Shown piece after piece: positions 17,880-26,359 of a stretch of 39,600 bases of DNA (positions are counted from its first letter, which is position 1; each line of letters begins with the position of its first letter). The notes beneath the pieces were generated by a model. That model had not been told where the DNA came from, ran no database searches, and saw nothing but the letters and a program-made list of their open reading frames with translations. A program made the translations under genes and the position numbers. This DNA is from Dehalococcoidia bacterium (GTDB lineage Bacteria > Chloroflexota > Dehalococcoidia > UBA3495): assembly GCA_030753265.1 (NCBI GenBank), contig JASMCQ010000081.1:1-39600 (forward strand), in the 5' to 3' direction.

Positions 17880-17979
17880 GGGGAAACTACCACTTGCTCT
17901 CCAGAGTTGGAGAGGATACAGTTGCCCTGACCAATTCGCTGAACAGTTAACCCTGACATCTACCCTGGTCCACGACACG
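17880..17979 (+). repeat. Conserved ~100-nt intergenic element, copy B
   Basis: About 70% identical to 14453-14552 with no gaps, in the same orientation. The hairpin CTCTCC...GGAGAG is kept with a different loop. It lies 66 nt before the probable start of the MFS exporter gene. Confidence 0.75.
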
Positions 17980-18045
17980 ACCGGGTGTTTTGAATTCCTG
18001 GCTCCACGTAGGGAGCCCGGGAGGCGCGGGGCCGAGGAGCGGCAA

Positions 18046-19308
18046 ATAGACGCACGTACCCAACTGTCCCGGCTGGCCCGCATCCGGACCTTCGATTCAC
18101 TGCGACTATTCCGGGACTACCGTTACCTGTGGGCGGGCAACTTTTGTGCCAACTGCGCCCAGTGGCTTCAACTACTTTCGGTAGGCTGGCTGGTACGGGA
18201 CCTCACCGTTTCTTCAGGGTCTTCAGCGCTTCTGGTGGTAAGCGCCGGGGGATTGAACACCCTTCCTATATTATTCTTGGGTCCCTGGGGCGGAGTCCTG
18301 GGCGACCGCCTCAGCCGCAGGAACCTGGTGATGGCGTTCCAAGCCTTCATGGCCTGCGCGGCCCTCCTATTCGCCTTCCTGGTGTGGTCTGGGCACGTGG
18401 AGTGGTGGCATGCCTACGTGTATGTGATCATCGGCGGTTCATGCCGGGCCGTCACCCACTCCATGAGGCTGGCGTTGGTGGCGAATACCGTTCCCAGGGA
18501 ATATGTTGTCAATGCAGTTGCCGCCAACGTGTTCACGATCGGGGGGACCCGCATGATCGGCCCGTTTATCGGTGGCTTCCTGATCGCTACTCTGGGGTTC
18601 TTCTGGAACTTCGTTTTCGAGTCCGCGTTGTATGCGGGCACAGTGTTGGCTTTTTGGCACATGAGGACACCGTACTCCTTCCGAAGCGCTTCCACGGTGA
18701 GGGTCTCCCCGCTGGCCAGCTTGAAAGAGGGGCTCAGGTACGTGTGGAAGGGGGAAAGGGTGATCTTCAACCTCATTGTGCTGGGTTTCATCCCCAACGC
18801 AATCCTCCATCCGGTCCTGTTCCTGCTGCCCGTATTCACCGCCGAGGTGCTGCACGGCGGTCCCGGCATCGGAGGGATCCTCCTGTCAACCACCGGGCTC
18901 GGCGGTTTCATCGCCGCCCTCGCCATAGCCTCTGGCGGGTTCCAGTCCAGGAGGGGATTCATCTGTCTGGGGGCGATAGCCGCGAGTTCCATCTTCGCCA
19001 TTCTCTTCTCCCAGGCCAGCTGGGTGGTGGCGGCGATGCTGCTGGTCGGGTTGATGTCGTTCGCCCAGGCGACCTTTCGCACGACTTCGGGCTCAGTGAT
19101 CCAGCTCATGACGCCCGATGCGCTACGGGGACGGGTAACCTCGTTACAGCAGTTTGGCCAGGGGTTCTTGATTCTAACCACCTTGCTCATCGGCTGGTTC
19201 GCAGACTTGACCACGGTCGTCATCGCGATCATGAGCATCGGCGCCATGGGTTTGGGCTTGGCGATTTTCTCCGGCATCGCCCTCCCCCGGGTGCGCCAGC
19301 TAGCGTAG
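18046..19308 (+). CDS. MFS exporter (MFS_3 / EntS-like family)
   Basis: 420 aa as drawn, about twelve membrane segments. The N-terminal segment FDSLRLFRDYRYLWAGNF and the next QWLQLLSVGWLVRDLT are typical of the MFS_3 family, which includes enterobactin exporter EntS. GGVLGDRLSRRNLV is the loop 2-3 signature. Family sequence clearly starts about 50 residues before the first canonical in-frame start (GTG at 18235). Between a stop at 17848 and 18235 there is no in-frame ATG, GTG or TTG. The best start is an ATA at 18046 with GAGGAG six nt before it; CTG at 18064 is an alternative. Substrate unknown. Confidence 0.85.
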   Translation: MDARTQLSRLARIRTFDSLRLFRDYRYLWAGNFCANCAQWLQLLSVGWLVRDLTVSSGSSALLVVSAGGLNTLPILFLGPWGGVLGDRLSRRNLVMAFQAFMACAALLFAFLVWSGHVEWWHAYVYVIIGGSCRAVTHSMRLALVANTVPREYVVNAVAANVFTIGGTRMIGPFIGGFLIATLGFFWNFVFESALYAGTVLAFWHMRTPYSFRSASTVRVSPLASLKEGLRYVWKGERVIFNLIVLGFIPNAILHPVLFLLPVFTAEVLHGGPGIGGILLSTTGLGGFIAALAIASGGFQSRRGFICLGAIAASSIFAILFSQASWVVAAMLLVGLMSFAQATFRTTSGSVIQLMTPDALRGRVTSLQQFGQGFLILTTLLIGWFADLTTVVIAIMSIGAMGLGLAIFSGIALPRVRQLA

Positions 19309-19393
19309 CGTAAGGGCATGGGAAAGAAGAAGCCGGTCTCGCAAATGCAGTCCAACTGACTGAACCCACCTCAGGGCTGCGCCCGGCCAGTGG

Positions 19394-20731
19394 CTAGGGC
19401 CGGGTTGCCAGCTTGTCCATCAGGGCGCCGATCCGAGGCATCTCCTCCAGGGCCATGAGCATCTCCGCGGTTTCTTTAGCAGCATCCGCTCCCAGGACCG
19501 GCTGGACGTTGGCCAGGTACTTGGCCCGGACCTCTTCCAGGGCCACGGGGCGGCCGGCGTCACCGGTGGCTACTTCGATGGGCTGGACCACCTCCTGGGC
19601 CGGCCAGCGGGCCGTCAAGACCCCGTGGGGCCGGGAATCCGGGTCCTCGGCGACGGCGGATTTCCGGAGCAGGTCTTGGAGTTCTCGGCGCTGAAAGCTC
19701 TCGTCGGAGAAGGACCATTTGGTGACCCGCCCGTCCAGCAGGGCGCAGGCTACGGGGAACTGGTAGCTGAACTTGCCCGACACGTCGCCCGTGGGCGCCA
19801 CCTGGAAGTAGGGCTCGAGGTGGGGGACTCGAACTTCCAGGGAAGAAAGTTCTGACATGGGTAGAGGAGCGCGTCCTTGAAGCCTCAACGCGGCGTCGAT
19901 GGCTCCCTGGGCAATGGAACCGCAGGGGTACTTCTTTAGGCACCAGGTGCTGACGATGTGTCCCGCGCCCAGTTCCTTCAGGGCGGTCCGGTAATCCACC
20001 CGGTCCATATCCCCGGCGGCCACCACACTGTAGAAGAAACCCAGGGGAGCATCCAAAGCGTTGGGGTTGGCGGTAAAATCGTCCCTGGCCAGCTCAGCGG
20101 CCAGAACCCCGGCCTGGGAGGCGATGCCGGCGTGCAGGGGTTTGGCGTGGGTGCCGAAGTTGCCGATTATGCCTCCGGCTTGGGAGGCGGCGATGCCCCA
20201 GGCGTAGCGCATACGGGTGGAGTTCAGGCCCATGATCTTTGCCGACGCCGTGGCCGAGGTGAGGGGGCCGAAGACGCTGGTCATGTGCAGGCCGTGAAGC
20301 TGGTCCGCCTTGCGCGGAACCACTTGGCCCAGGGCCACGCCTACCTCGTAGGCGGCCACGTAGGCCTCCAGGAGCATCCCACCGCTGCAGTCCAGGTACT
20401 CTCCCGTAGCCAGGGCAGCGGGCAGAATCACCACGCTAGGGTGGCCGAAGCCGCCGGTGTCGTCGAAGTCCAGCGAGTGGCCCAGTGTGCCGTTGACCAA
20501 GGCGGCCAGCCAGGTGGTAGTCTTCTGGGGCCGGCCCAGGATGCTCGCCTCGGCGGCAGGGTTGCGGGCCAGGCGGCCACTCAGAATTCGCTCCGGCGCC
20601 TCACCGATGCCGGCAAAGGCCACCCCTACCTGGTCCAGGATAGCCGCCTTGGCAGCCTTCGCCTCCGAGGGAGAGACTGCGCTGAGCTTAACGTCCGCTA
20701 CGTATTGGGCCAGGGTTTCGCCGAGTTCCAT
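19394..20731 (-). CDS. MmgE/PrpD family protein
   Basis: 445 aa, the usual length. This family includes 2-methylcitrate dehydratase (PrpD), aconitate decarboxylase and immune-type homologues, all acting on tricarboxylic-acid-like substrates. Visible: ILDQVGVAFAGIG near the N-terminus, NGTLGHSLDFDDT (about 86-98), HPSVVILPAALA, GIAASQAGG, and LKKYPCGSIAQGAIDA, which are the conserved family segments. The ATG at 20731 has AGGAGG upstream; an ATG six codons earlier does not. No citrate synthase or prpB is near, so propionate breakdown by methylcitrate is not supported. It lies downstream of the GrdE-like gene on the same strand with its own likely promoter. Confidence 0.92.
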   Translation of the reverse strand: MELGETLAQYVADVKLSAVSPSEAKAAKAAILDQVGVAFAGIGEAPERILSGRLARNPAAEASILGRPQKTTTWLAALVNGTLGHSLDFDDTGGFGHPSVVILPAALATGEYLDCSGGMLLEAYVAAYEVGVALGQVVPRKADQLHGLHMTSVFGPLTSATASAKIMGLNSTRMRYAWGIAASQAGGIIGNFGTHAKPLHAGIASQAGVLAAELARDDFTANPNALDAPLGFFYSVVAAGDMDRVDYRTALKELGAGHIVSTWCLKKYPCGSIAQGAIDAALRLQGRAPLPMSELSSLEVRVPHLEPYFQVAPTGDVSGKFSYQFPVACALLDGRVTKWSFSDESFQRRELQDLLRKSAVAEDPDSRPHGVLTARWPAQEVVQPIEVATGDAGRPVALEEVRAKYLANVQPVLGADAAKETAEMLMALEEMPRIGALMDKLATRP

Positions 20732-20855
20732 TGGTCCGCCTCCTTCCATCAGTCGTGGGGCCGAGACCGGCGCCGCCAGTGCTCATCGGAATAAGCCGGG
20801 GATCTCCCAGATCAGATGGATTCCACCAGCCGGGTGACCCCGTGGAATGCCACAG

Positions 20856-20884
20856 CCTATATAACTGCATCCCGAGCCCGTCAA
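20856..20884 (-). promoter_or_regulatory. Probable promoter of the MmgE/PrpD gene
   Basis: On the minus strand: TTGACG (20884-20879), 17-nt spacer, TATAGG (20861-20856). It overlaps the last codons of the GrdE-like gene. Confidence 0.45.
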
Positions 20885-22179
20885 TACTGCACGCCCGTCA
20901 GCTTTCCGAATCCCAGAGGGCTGGTCGACGCGTAGATGTAGCGCAGGGACAGAGGGAGGCTGCCCGCGGCATCTAGCTCTGGAACCGACAGCGTCGCGCC
21001 GCCAAGGACCTCACCGGCCGGGGGCAGGTTTATCTTCATCTCATAGTTCCCGGTGCTGACGATGGCATCGGCCTCGGGGACGAAGTGGACGAAGCCGGGG
21101 TCATCAGGGGTCAGGGCCATCTCGGGGCTAAGCAGGGTAGTCATGATTCCGGCGTTCTCGCACTTCTGGCACAGCATCATAATATCCACGCCGGAGTGTC
21201 CATCGCCGATCCAGGTCATCACGACCCCGTCGGCGCTCAGCATCTTGAGCAGCTTGACCCCGCTGTCCAGAGTGCGCTCCTTTTCCCACACCGCCGTGCG
21301 GCCGTAAAACCACAGCACCAGGCCCAGGAAGTTCAGGTCCACCCCGTGGCGGCGGTACATCTCCCGGACTATCGCGTGGTTCTGGTAGATGTAAGAGGAG
21401 TCCCGGGAGTTGGCAGGTCCCATAAAGCTGCTGTACATCGCGCCATCCATCATCTCGTTGGGGTGGAGGAGGACGGGCTGCCACCCGATCTTCTCGCCGT
21501 ATACCCACCGGTTCACGTGTACCTGGCAGGCGTAGGCCACCCTGGGCAAGGAGGGATCTACCTTGGCCAGTTCGAACACCTCCACCTCCTCCGGCTCCTG
21601 CCCCGTGGTCGCCGAAGCCAGGTAATCGGCCACCCTGAACCCCGCGGCCCTAGCCGCGAGGTTGTACTCCTGGGAATACTTGGAACCGCCTATCAAGTCC
21701 ACCGTCTCCAGGTCCGCCTGCTCCTCCGGCGAGAAATCCACCCTCCCCTTTAGCTGTAGCACCAGGTTGATGGTGCTTGAAAAGGGAGTGTACCGGGCAC
21801 CGGCGCCCCACATATCGATGATGCCGTCACGCCAGTACACGCCCTCGCCGGGGGACGGCACCCCGGTGGTGATCAAGGCCATGCCTTCCAGCCGGTGGTT
21901 CCTCCCCTGGCCCACGGTTACCGTGGGTCCGATAACGGCGGGGAAGACCGTGCCGGGGCCGGAGACCTTGTGCCTGGGCTCCACCGCATCCAGAATATTG
22001 ATGATGCGGGTATTGTCCCCGGGCCGCGCCACGTTCACTTCCACATCGATGAAGTGGCTGTCTTGCAAAACCTTCCCGCGAAGCTCTTCCTTGCTGACGT
22101 ATAAGACACCGCCGGAGAAGCGGGTGGTGTTGGAGAAGACAATGTCCTTGACCCGAAAAGTGGCCTGCTCAAGCCTCAC
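20881..22179 (-). CDS. GrdE/GrdG-like proprotein, component B alpha of a glycine/sarcosine/betaine reductase-type complex
   Basis: 432 aa. Similar along its length to the alpha/beta proprotein of Grd component B: an N-terminal VKDIVFSNTTRFSGGVLYV, then MMDGAMYSS, SYIYQNHAIVREMY and RHGVDLNFLG. In classical GrdE an Asn-Cys in a segment like MDGAIVSGNCVSACD is cleaved to make a pyruvoyl group. Here the aligned segment (243-260) has no cysteine, so a pyruvoyl cofactor should not form. The GTG start at 22179 has GGAGG upstream and gives the family N-terminus; an ATG 15 codons earlier does not. It follows the GrdB-like selenoprotein gene by 211 nt and probably forms a complex with it. Confidence 0.85.
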   Translation of the reverse strand: MRLEQATFRVKDIVFSNTTRFSGGVLYVSKEELRGKVLQDSHFIDVEVNVARPGDNTRIINILDAVEPRHKVSGPGTVFPAVIGPTVTVGQGRNHRLEGMALITTGVPSPGEGVYWRDGIIDMWGAGARYTPFSSTINLVLQLKGRVDFSPEEQADLETVDLIGGSKYSQEYNLAARAAGFRVADYLASATTGQEPEEVEVFELAKVDPSLPRVAYACQVHVNRWVYGEKIGWQPVLLHPNEMMDGAMYSSFMGPANSRDSSYIYQNHAIVREMYRRHGVDLNFLGLVLWFYGRTAVWEKERTLDSGVKLLKMLSADGVVMTWIGDGHSGVDIMMLCQKCENAGIMTTLLSPEMALTPDDPGFVHFVPEADAIVSTGNYEMKINLPPAGEVLGGATLSVPELDAAGSLPLSLRYIYASTSPLGFGKLTGVQY

Positions 22180-22390
22180 TTCGTTTCCTCCCTTGCTGGA
22201 TGATCTTTCCCAGGGGTGCGCCACACGAGCCCACCCGAAGATGAGAATCGCCCCGGCCCATCTTTCGAAAAGGGGGCGAGGGGTATTCTCTCCCGTTCAC
22301 GGTCCGTCCTAGTCTGAATGCGGCATCATACACCCGGATAGATTCCGGCCGCCCCTGATTCGGAAGTCTGGCTCTTCGGGACAGGCTGCA

Positions 22391-23719
22391 CTACCGCCAG
22401 GAAGCCGCCGCTCTCTGGAACACCGTGGGGCCCTCCACCCGGGTTTCCAGGGCTTCCAAGGCCTCCTGAACAACCTGTTTACGGAACTTCTTCTCCTCGC
22501 CAAGGGAGTAGCTGGGGTCGCCGACAGGATAGGGAACCGCCTTCCCCTCCACGATGCGGCTGGCGCCGACTCCCTCCGCCAGGTTGTAGAGGGGTGTTAT
22601 GAGGGCGGTGGGAAGACCGGCCCGCTCCAACTCCTTGGCCAGCGTAGCTCCGCTACGCGTCCCCGTCCCTCAAGTGGCGGTGAGGATTATTCCCTCAACT
22701 CCCGCCGCCGTAAGCTCAGTCGCCATCTCCTGCCCGAACTTCCTGAAGCTGACCAGGGGTCCCATGTTGCCGGTGGTGCTGTAGAGGTAATCGTGCAGTC
22801 CACCTATGGCCCCCTCCTTTTCCAGGTCCCGGGCGACATCCAGGGGGACCATGCGATTGGGCTCGGCGCTGGCCGCCGTGGTGTCGTAGCCCCCATGGAT
22901 GCTCTGGTACTTCTCGGAGGACATGGAGGGCTCATTGGCGATGTCAAACTTTAGCCACTTGCTCGCCCAGCTCGACTCCAGCTTATCCGGGTTGCCTCGT
23001 TGGACTATGCCGCCTTCGGTTACCAGCGCTATGGTAGCCTTGGCTGGATTCTCAAGAGGGGGCGCCGGGGCCACATCATCGTACTGAGGCAGGGGCCATT
23101 CCGTATTGGGGGCCTCGCCTCTCAGCTTCCCCAGCAGCATCGCGACGGCCCGTTCGGCCGCGGTCTTCTCGGAGAACTCGTTCTCGCGGCGGCCCGTGGG
23201 CAGATAGCCTTCCTGGTTGGCCGGCCCCAGTTTCTCCTGGCCGGCAAGCTTCACCGCCAGTCTTGCCATCACCGACATGGCATCGCCCATGCCCGCGGCG
23301 GTCTCACTGGTAGAGACCATCAGTGCCTTGCCCCGAAAGACCGCCGCCGCCGGGCTGTCCCGGTGAACCCCGGTCACCGCCGGCACTTTCAGTCTCTCTC
23401 GCACTGCGGCGCAGACTTGACCGCAGGCGAGGCCGTACCGCCCGGCGCCGAAAGCCGGCCCCGCTACCACCACATCCGGGTTGAACTGCTCAATGAGTTC
23501 CACTACCTTACCGGTGGCTTCCTCGGCATCCTGGGTCATGCGGTTGTCGCCGCAATATACCGTCCCCACCACCTCACCGGCCTCGCCCAGTGCTATCTTC
23601 AGGGCGGCCCCCGGCCCCACGGGTCCGTCTCTGCCGGCCGGCGTCGCGTTGGCTTGCTCCTCACCGCCCGCACCGGCGAAAAACTGGTTTAGATAGTGGA
23701 CAACCCTCAGTGTGGCCAT
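22391..23719 (-). CDS. GrdB-like selenoprotein, component B of a Grd-type reductase
   Basis: 442 residues when TGA at 22672-22670 is read as Sec350. The first part has the GrdB hallmarks: RVVHYLNQFFAGAGGEEQA near the start, PAFGAGRYGLACG (about 126-138), ETAAGMGDAM. After GIILTAT comes U-GTGTRS-GATLAKELERAGLPT, which continues GrdB-type sequence in frame to VEGPTVFQ. Classical members have UxxCxxC; here both cysteines are gone (Gly and Ser). Sequence on both sides of the UGA is family-like and without frame change, so it is a recoded codon, not a nonsense mutation. AGGAGGT precedes the ATG. GrdB binds substrate and forms a Se-carboxymethyl-type intermediate with GrdA; no GrdA, C or D is in the window. 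Confidence 0.9.
22642..22658 (-). promoter_or_regulatory. bSECIS hairpin of the GrdB-like gene
   Basis: On the minus strand a perfect 7-bp stem GCGTAGC/GCTACGC closes the loop GGA. The stem starts 12 nt after the UGA and the loop 19 nt after, within the usual bSECIS range, and the loop begins with G as expected. Confidence 0.75.
22670..22672 (-). other. In-frame UGA, probable selenocysteine codon
   Basis: TGA on the minus strand at the position of GrdB selenocysteine, between GIILTAT and GTGTRSGAT, with the bSECIS hairpin just downstream. Confidence 0.9.
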
Positions 23720-24007
23720 GGCGACCTCCTACTTCCCGTGATTGCCAGCTTAGTATGGCGGCTTTAACAAGTCAATCACGGTTCCCGGCAACCGGAGATG
23801 ACGCAACGCTTGGCGGCCGGGGGAGCCGGGTAGCCTATCGCCCTGATAGAATCCATGTGAGCCGGCGCTGGGAGCTTGCTTGGACTCTTAGCAACGCCGG
23901 CAGGGCAATCGTAATGTAGATACTGTCAAACTTGGCCGGGCGCGCGGTCGAACACCGGGGATTGCGAAGCAAGCTATACTGGTGCCATTACCCAAAAGGG
24001 AAAGCGA
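23720..24007. promoter_or_regulatory. Divergent promoter region of the GrdB-like and molybdenum hydroxylase genes
   Basis: 288 nt between two divergent start codons. A -10-like TATACT at 23975-23980 on the + strand has no good -35. No clear promoter is seen on the minus strand. Confidence 0.4.
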
Positions 24008-26359
24008 ATGAAACAGCCTCGGTTCCACGTAGTGGGGAAGGTAACCCCCCGGAAAGACGGCATCGCCATCGTGACGGGGCAGGAACGCTACTCGGTCGAC
24101 ATCCGCCTGCCGCGAATGCTGCATGGGCGCATTCTCTCCAGCCCCTACGCCCACGCCCGCGTCAAGAGCATCGATGTGAGTGAGGCCGAGGCGATGGGCG
24201 CGGTCTGCCTGACCTTCGCGGAGATCCCTCAGGTCCGCTACAACGAGCGTATCATCACCGTCCCTGCGGCGCTGCACAAGGACCACTACGTTCTCGCCGA
24301 CAAGGTGCGGCGTATGGGAGAGGCGGTCGCCGCCGTGGCCGCGGAAACCGAGGCCCTGGCCGAGAAGGCCGTACGGGCCATCAAGGTTGAGTACGAGGTC
24401 TTGCCGGTGATCACCGGCCCCGCCGAGGCCATGAAGCCCGGCGCGGAGCCCATCTACGATTCGGTGCTCTGGGGCAGCGAGCTGGTGAAGATCGAGAGGA
24501 ACATCGCCTGCACCCGGAACATCGAAGAAGGGAACGTGGACCGGGCCTTTGCCGAAGCGGACCTGGTCGTTCAGGGAACGTTCACAACCCCCAAGATTTA
24601 TCACATGCAACTGGAGCCCAAGTCTGCGGTCTGCCGCCCGGAGAGCGACGGCGGCCTCACCGTCTGGGCGGCAACCCAGTCCATCCACAACGTTCGGATT
24701 TTGCTGGGCGAGATATTCGGCATTCCCTTCAGCAAGATCGATGTGAGGCGCGTGCCCGTGGGTGGCACTTTCGGGTCCAGCATCCAGATGAACCCGCCCA
24801 TCCCCATCTGCGCCGCCCTGGCGCTGAAAGCCCGCCGTCCGGTGAAGCTGGAACTCACGCGGGAAGAGGATATGCACGATCACTCCAAGTATCCCACGGA
24901 GATTCGGCTCCGGTTGGCGGCCGGGCGGGACGGCACGCTGACCGGCGCGGAAATGGAGCTGACCACCGACATAGGGGCCCACAACATTCAGGCTTACTCT
25001 TTTCTTGGCGTGTGTCCCGGATGGCTGGTCTCCTTGTACAGATTGCCCAACCTGCGCTACCGGGGAACGGCCGTCTACACGAACAAGGCGCCCTCCTGCG
25101 CCATGCGGGGGTTTGGCAACCCTCAGGTCACCTTCGCGGTGGAGTCGCTGGTGGACGAGCTGGCGGAGAGGCTGAGAATGGACCCAATCGAACTCCGGCT
25201 CAAGAACTACATCAGCCTTGGGGATACGTTCTGGGGGCAGGGGCCGCTGGTACGCTCGATCGTGCGGAGCGACGGGGTGCCAGAGCTGCTCCGCCGCGGC
25301 GCCGAGATGATCGGCTGGGACCAACGTCCTGCGCCCGGATCGCAAACGGGACGGTACCGCCGGGGCGTAGGCCTGGCCCGTGGCTTCCACACCTCCAGCG
25401 CCGGCGCGCCGCGGCCGGGGGACGTGATCGACTTCTCCGGAGCAATGGTCAAGGTCAACACCGACGGCTCGGTGGACGTGGTGACGGCGCTGATGGACCA
25501 CGGCGGCGGCACGCTGGATGCAGTGGCCAAGCTGGTGGCCGAGGAGCTGTGCGTGCCGCTGGATAAGGTCAACGTCGCCCCCGCCGGGACCCGGTCGACG
25601 GTCTACGACGTCAACACCCACGCTTCACGGGGGGTCTATGCCGGCGGCGGCGCCGCGTTGGAGGCGGCACGGCTGGTGCGGAAGGAGCTGTTAGAGGCGG
25701 CTGCCGGCTATCTGGACGTGATGCCGGCCGCGCTGGCCCTCGAGCCCGGCGAGGCATCAGGCCAGGGGGTCGCCGCCGCTCCATCGGTTCCAGACCGGAG
25801 TATGACCATCGGCGAGATCGCCACCCGGTGCTGGGCCGAGAGCCGGAGGACCATCGCCACCGTGACCAGCTACCGGGCGGTCAACTGCCCGCCGGCCTAC
25901 GTCGCCGTGTTCGTGGAGGTGGAGGTCGACACCTGGACCGGTGCGGTGCGCACTACGCGTGCCGCGACGGGCTGCGACTGCGGGACGGTGATCAGCCCCG
26001 ACCTGGCCGCCGGGCAGCTCGAGGGAGGACTGTTGCAAGGCGCGGGCTTTGCTCTGTACGAGGACAACGAATGGGACTCCAGCGGGCAACTGGCGTCGGC
26101 CGGCTATATGACCGACACCAAGACGCCGGGCTTCAGCGAGAGTGCGTATCCGGATAACCTTGCCGTCTATTTCGCGCCGACCTACGAGCCCAGCGGCCCC
26201 TTTGGCGCCAAAGGCATCGGAGAGGCAGCGACCAACCCGGTGGCGGCGGCCTATGCCAACGCCATCCACAACGCCACCGGCATCCGCTTCTACGGGCTGC
26301 CGGTTACGCCGGAGAAAGTCCTGGCGGCCCTGGCTGGTCAGAAGGAGCGTTCCGCGTGA
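24008..26359 (+). CDS. Xanthine dehydrogenase family molybdopterin-binding subunit (set 1)
   Basis: 783 aa. Large catalytic subunit of a molybdenum hydroxylase: an a/b hammerhead domain (about 15-125, KDGIAIVTGQERYSVD) followed by the two MoCo-binding regions. It has AMRGFGNPQ, which is the XDH/nicotinate-type sequence rather than the AYxCSFR loop of CO dehydrogenase, and GPFGAKGIGEA with the catalytic glutamate near the C-terminus. The usual GGGFGGK cofactor motif is altered to GGTFGSS. The enzyme hydroxylates aromatic N-heterocycles, purines or aldehydes; the substrate is unknown. ATG overlaps no neighbour; the stop overlaps the start of the next gene by 4 nt. With that gene it makes a complete enzyme. 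Confidence 0.93.
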   Translation: MKQPRFHVVGKVTPRKDGIAIVTGQERYSVDIRLPRMLHGRILSSPYAHARVKSIDVSEAEAMGAVCLTFAEIPQVRYNERIITVPAALHKDHYVLADKVRRMGEAVAAVAAETEALAEKAVRAIKVEYEVLPVITGPAEAMKPGAEPIYDSVLWGSELVKIERNIACTRNIEEGNVDRAFAEADLVVQGTFTTPKIYHMQLEPKSAVCRPESDGGLTVWAATQSIHNVRILLGEIFGIPFSKIDVRRVPVGGTFGSSIQMNPPIPICAALALKARRPVKLELTREEDMHDHSKYPTEIRLRLAAGRDGTLTGAEMELTTDIGAHNIQAYSFLGVCPGWLVSLYRLPNLRYRGTAVYTNKAPSCAMRGFGNPQVTFAVESLVDELAERLRMDPIELRLKNYISLGDTFWGQGPLVRSIVRSDGVPELLRRGAEMIGWDQRPAPGSQTGRYRRGVGLARGFHTSSAGAPRPGDVIDFSGAMVKVNTDGSVDVVTALMDHGGGTLDAVAKLVAEELCVPLDKVNVAPAGTRSTVYDVNTHASRGVYAGGGAALEAARLVRKELLEAAAGYLDVMPAALALEPGEASGQGVAAAPSVPDRSMTIGEIATRCWAESRRTIATVTSYRAVNCPPAYVAVFVEVEVDTWTGAVRTTRAATGCDCGTVISPDLAAGQLEGGLLQGAGFALYEDNEWDSSGQLASAGYMTDTKTPGFSESAYPDNLAVYFAPTYEPSGPFGAKGIGEAATNPVAAAYANAIHNATGIRFYGLPVTPEKVLAALAGQKERSA

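Noticed and set aside
18129..19313. 394-codon plus-strand ORF with a canonical start
   Set aside because: Wrong frame: the hydrophobic MFS sequence is in the frame of 18235; this one is Arg/His-rich without membrane segments.
23888..25621. 577-codon minus-strand ORF
   Set aside because: Antisense to the molybdenum hydroxylase large subunit; rich in H/G/R/D typical of a shadow in GC-rich DNA and without family motifs.
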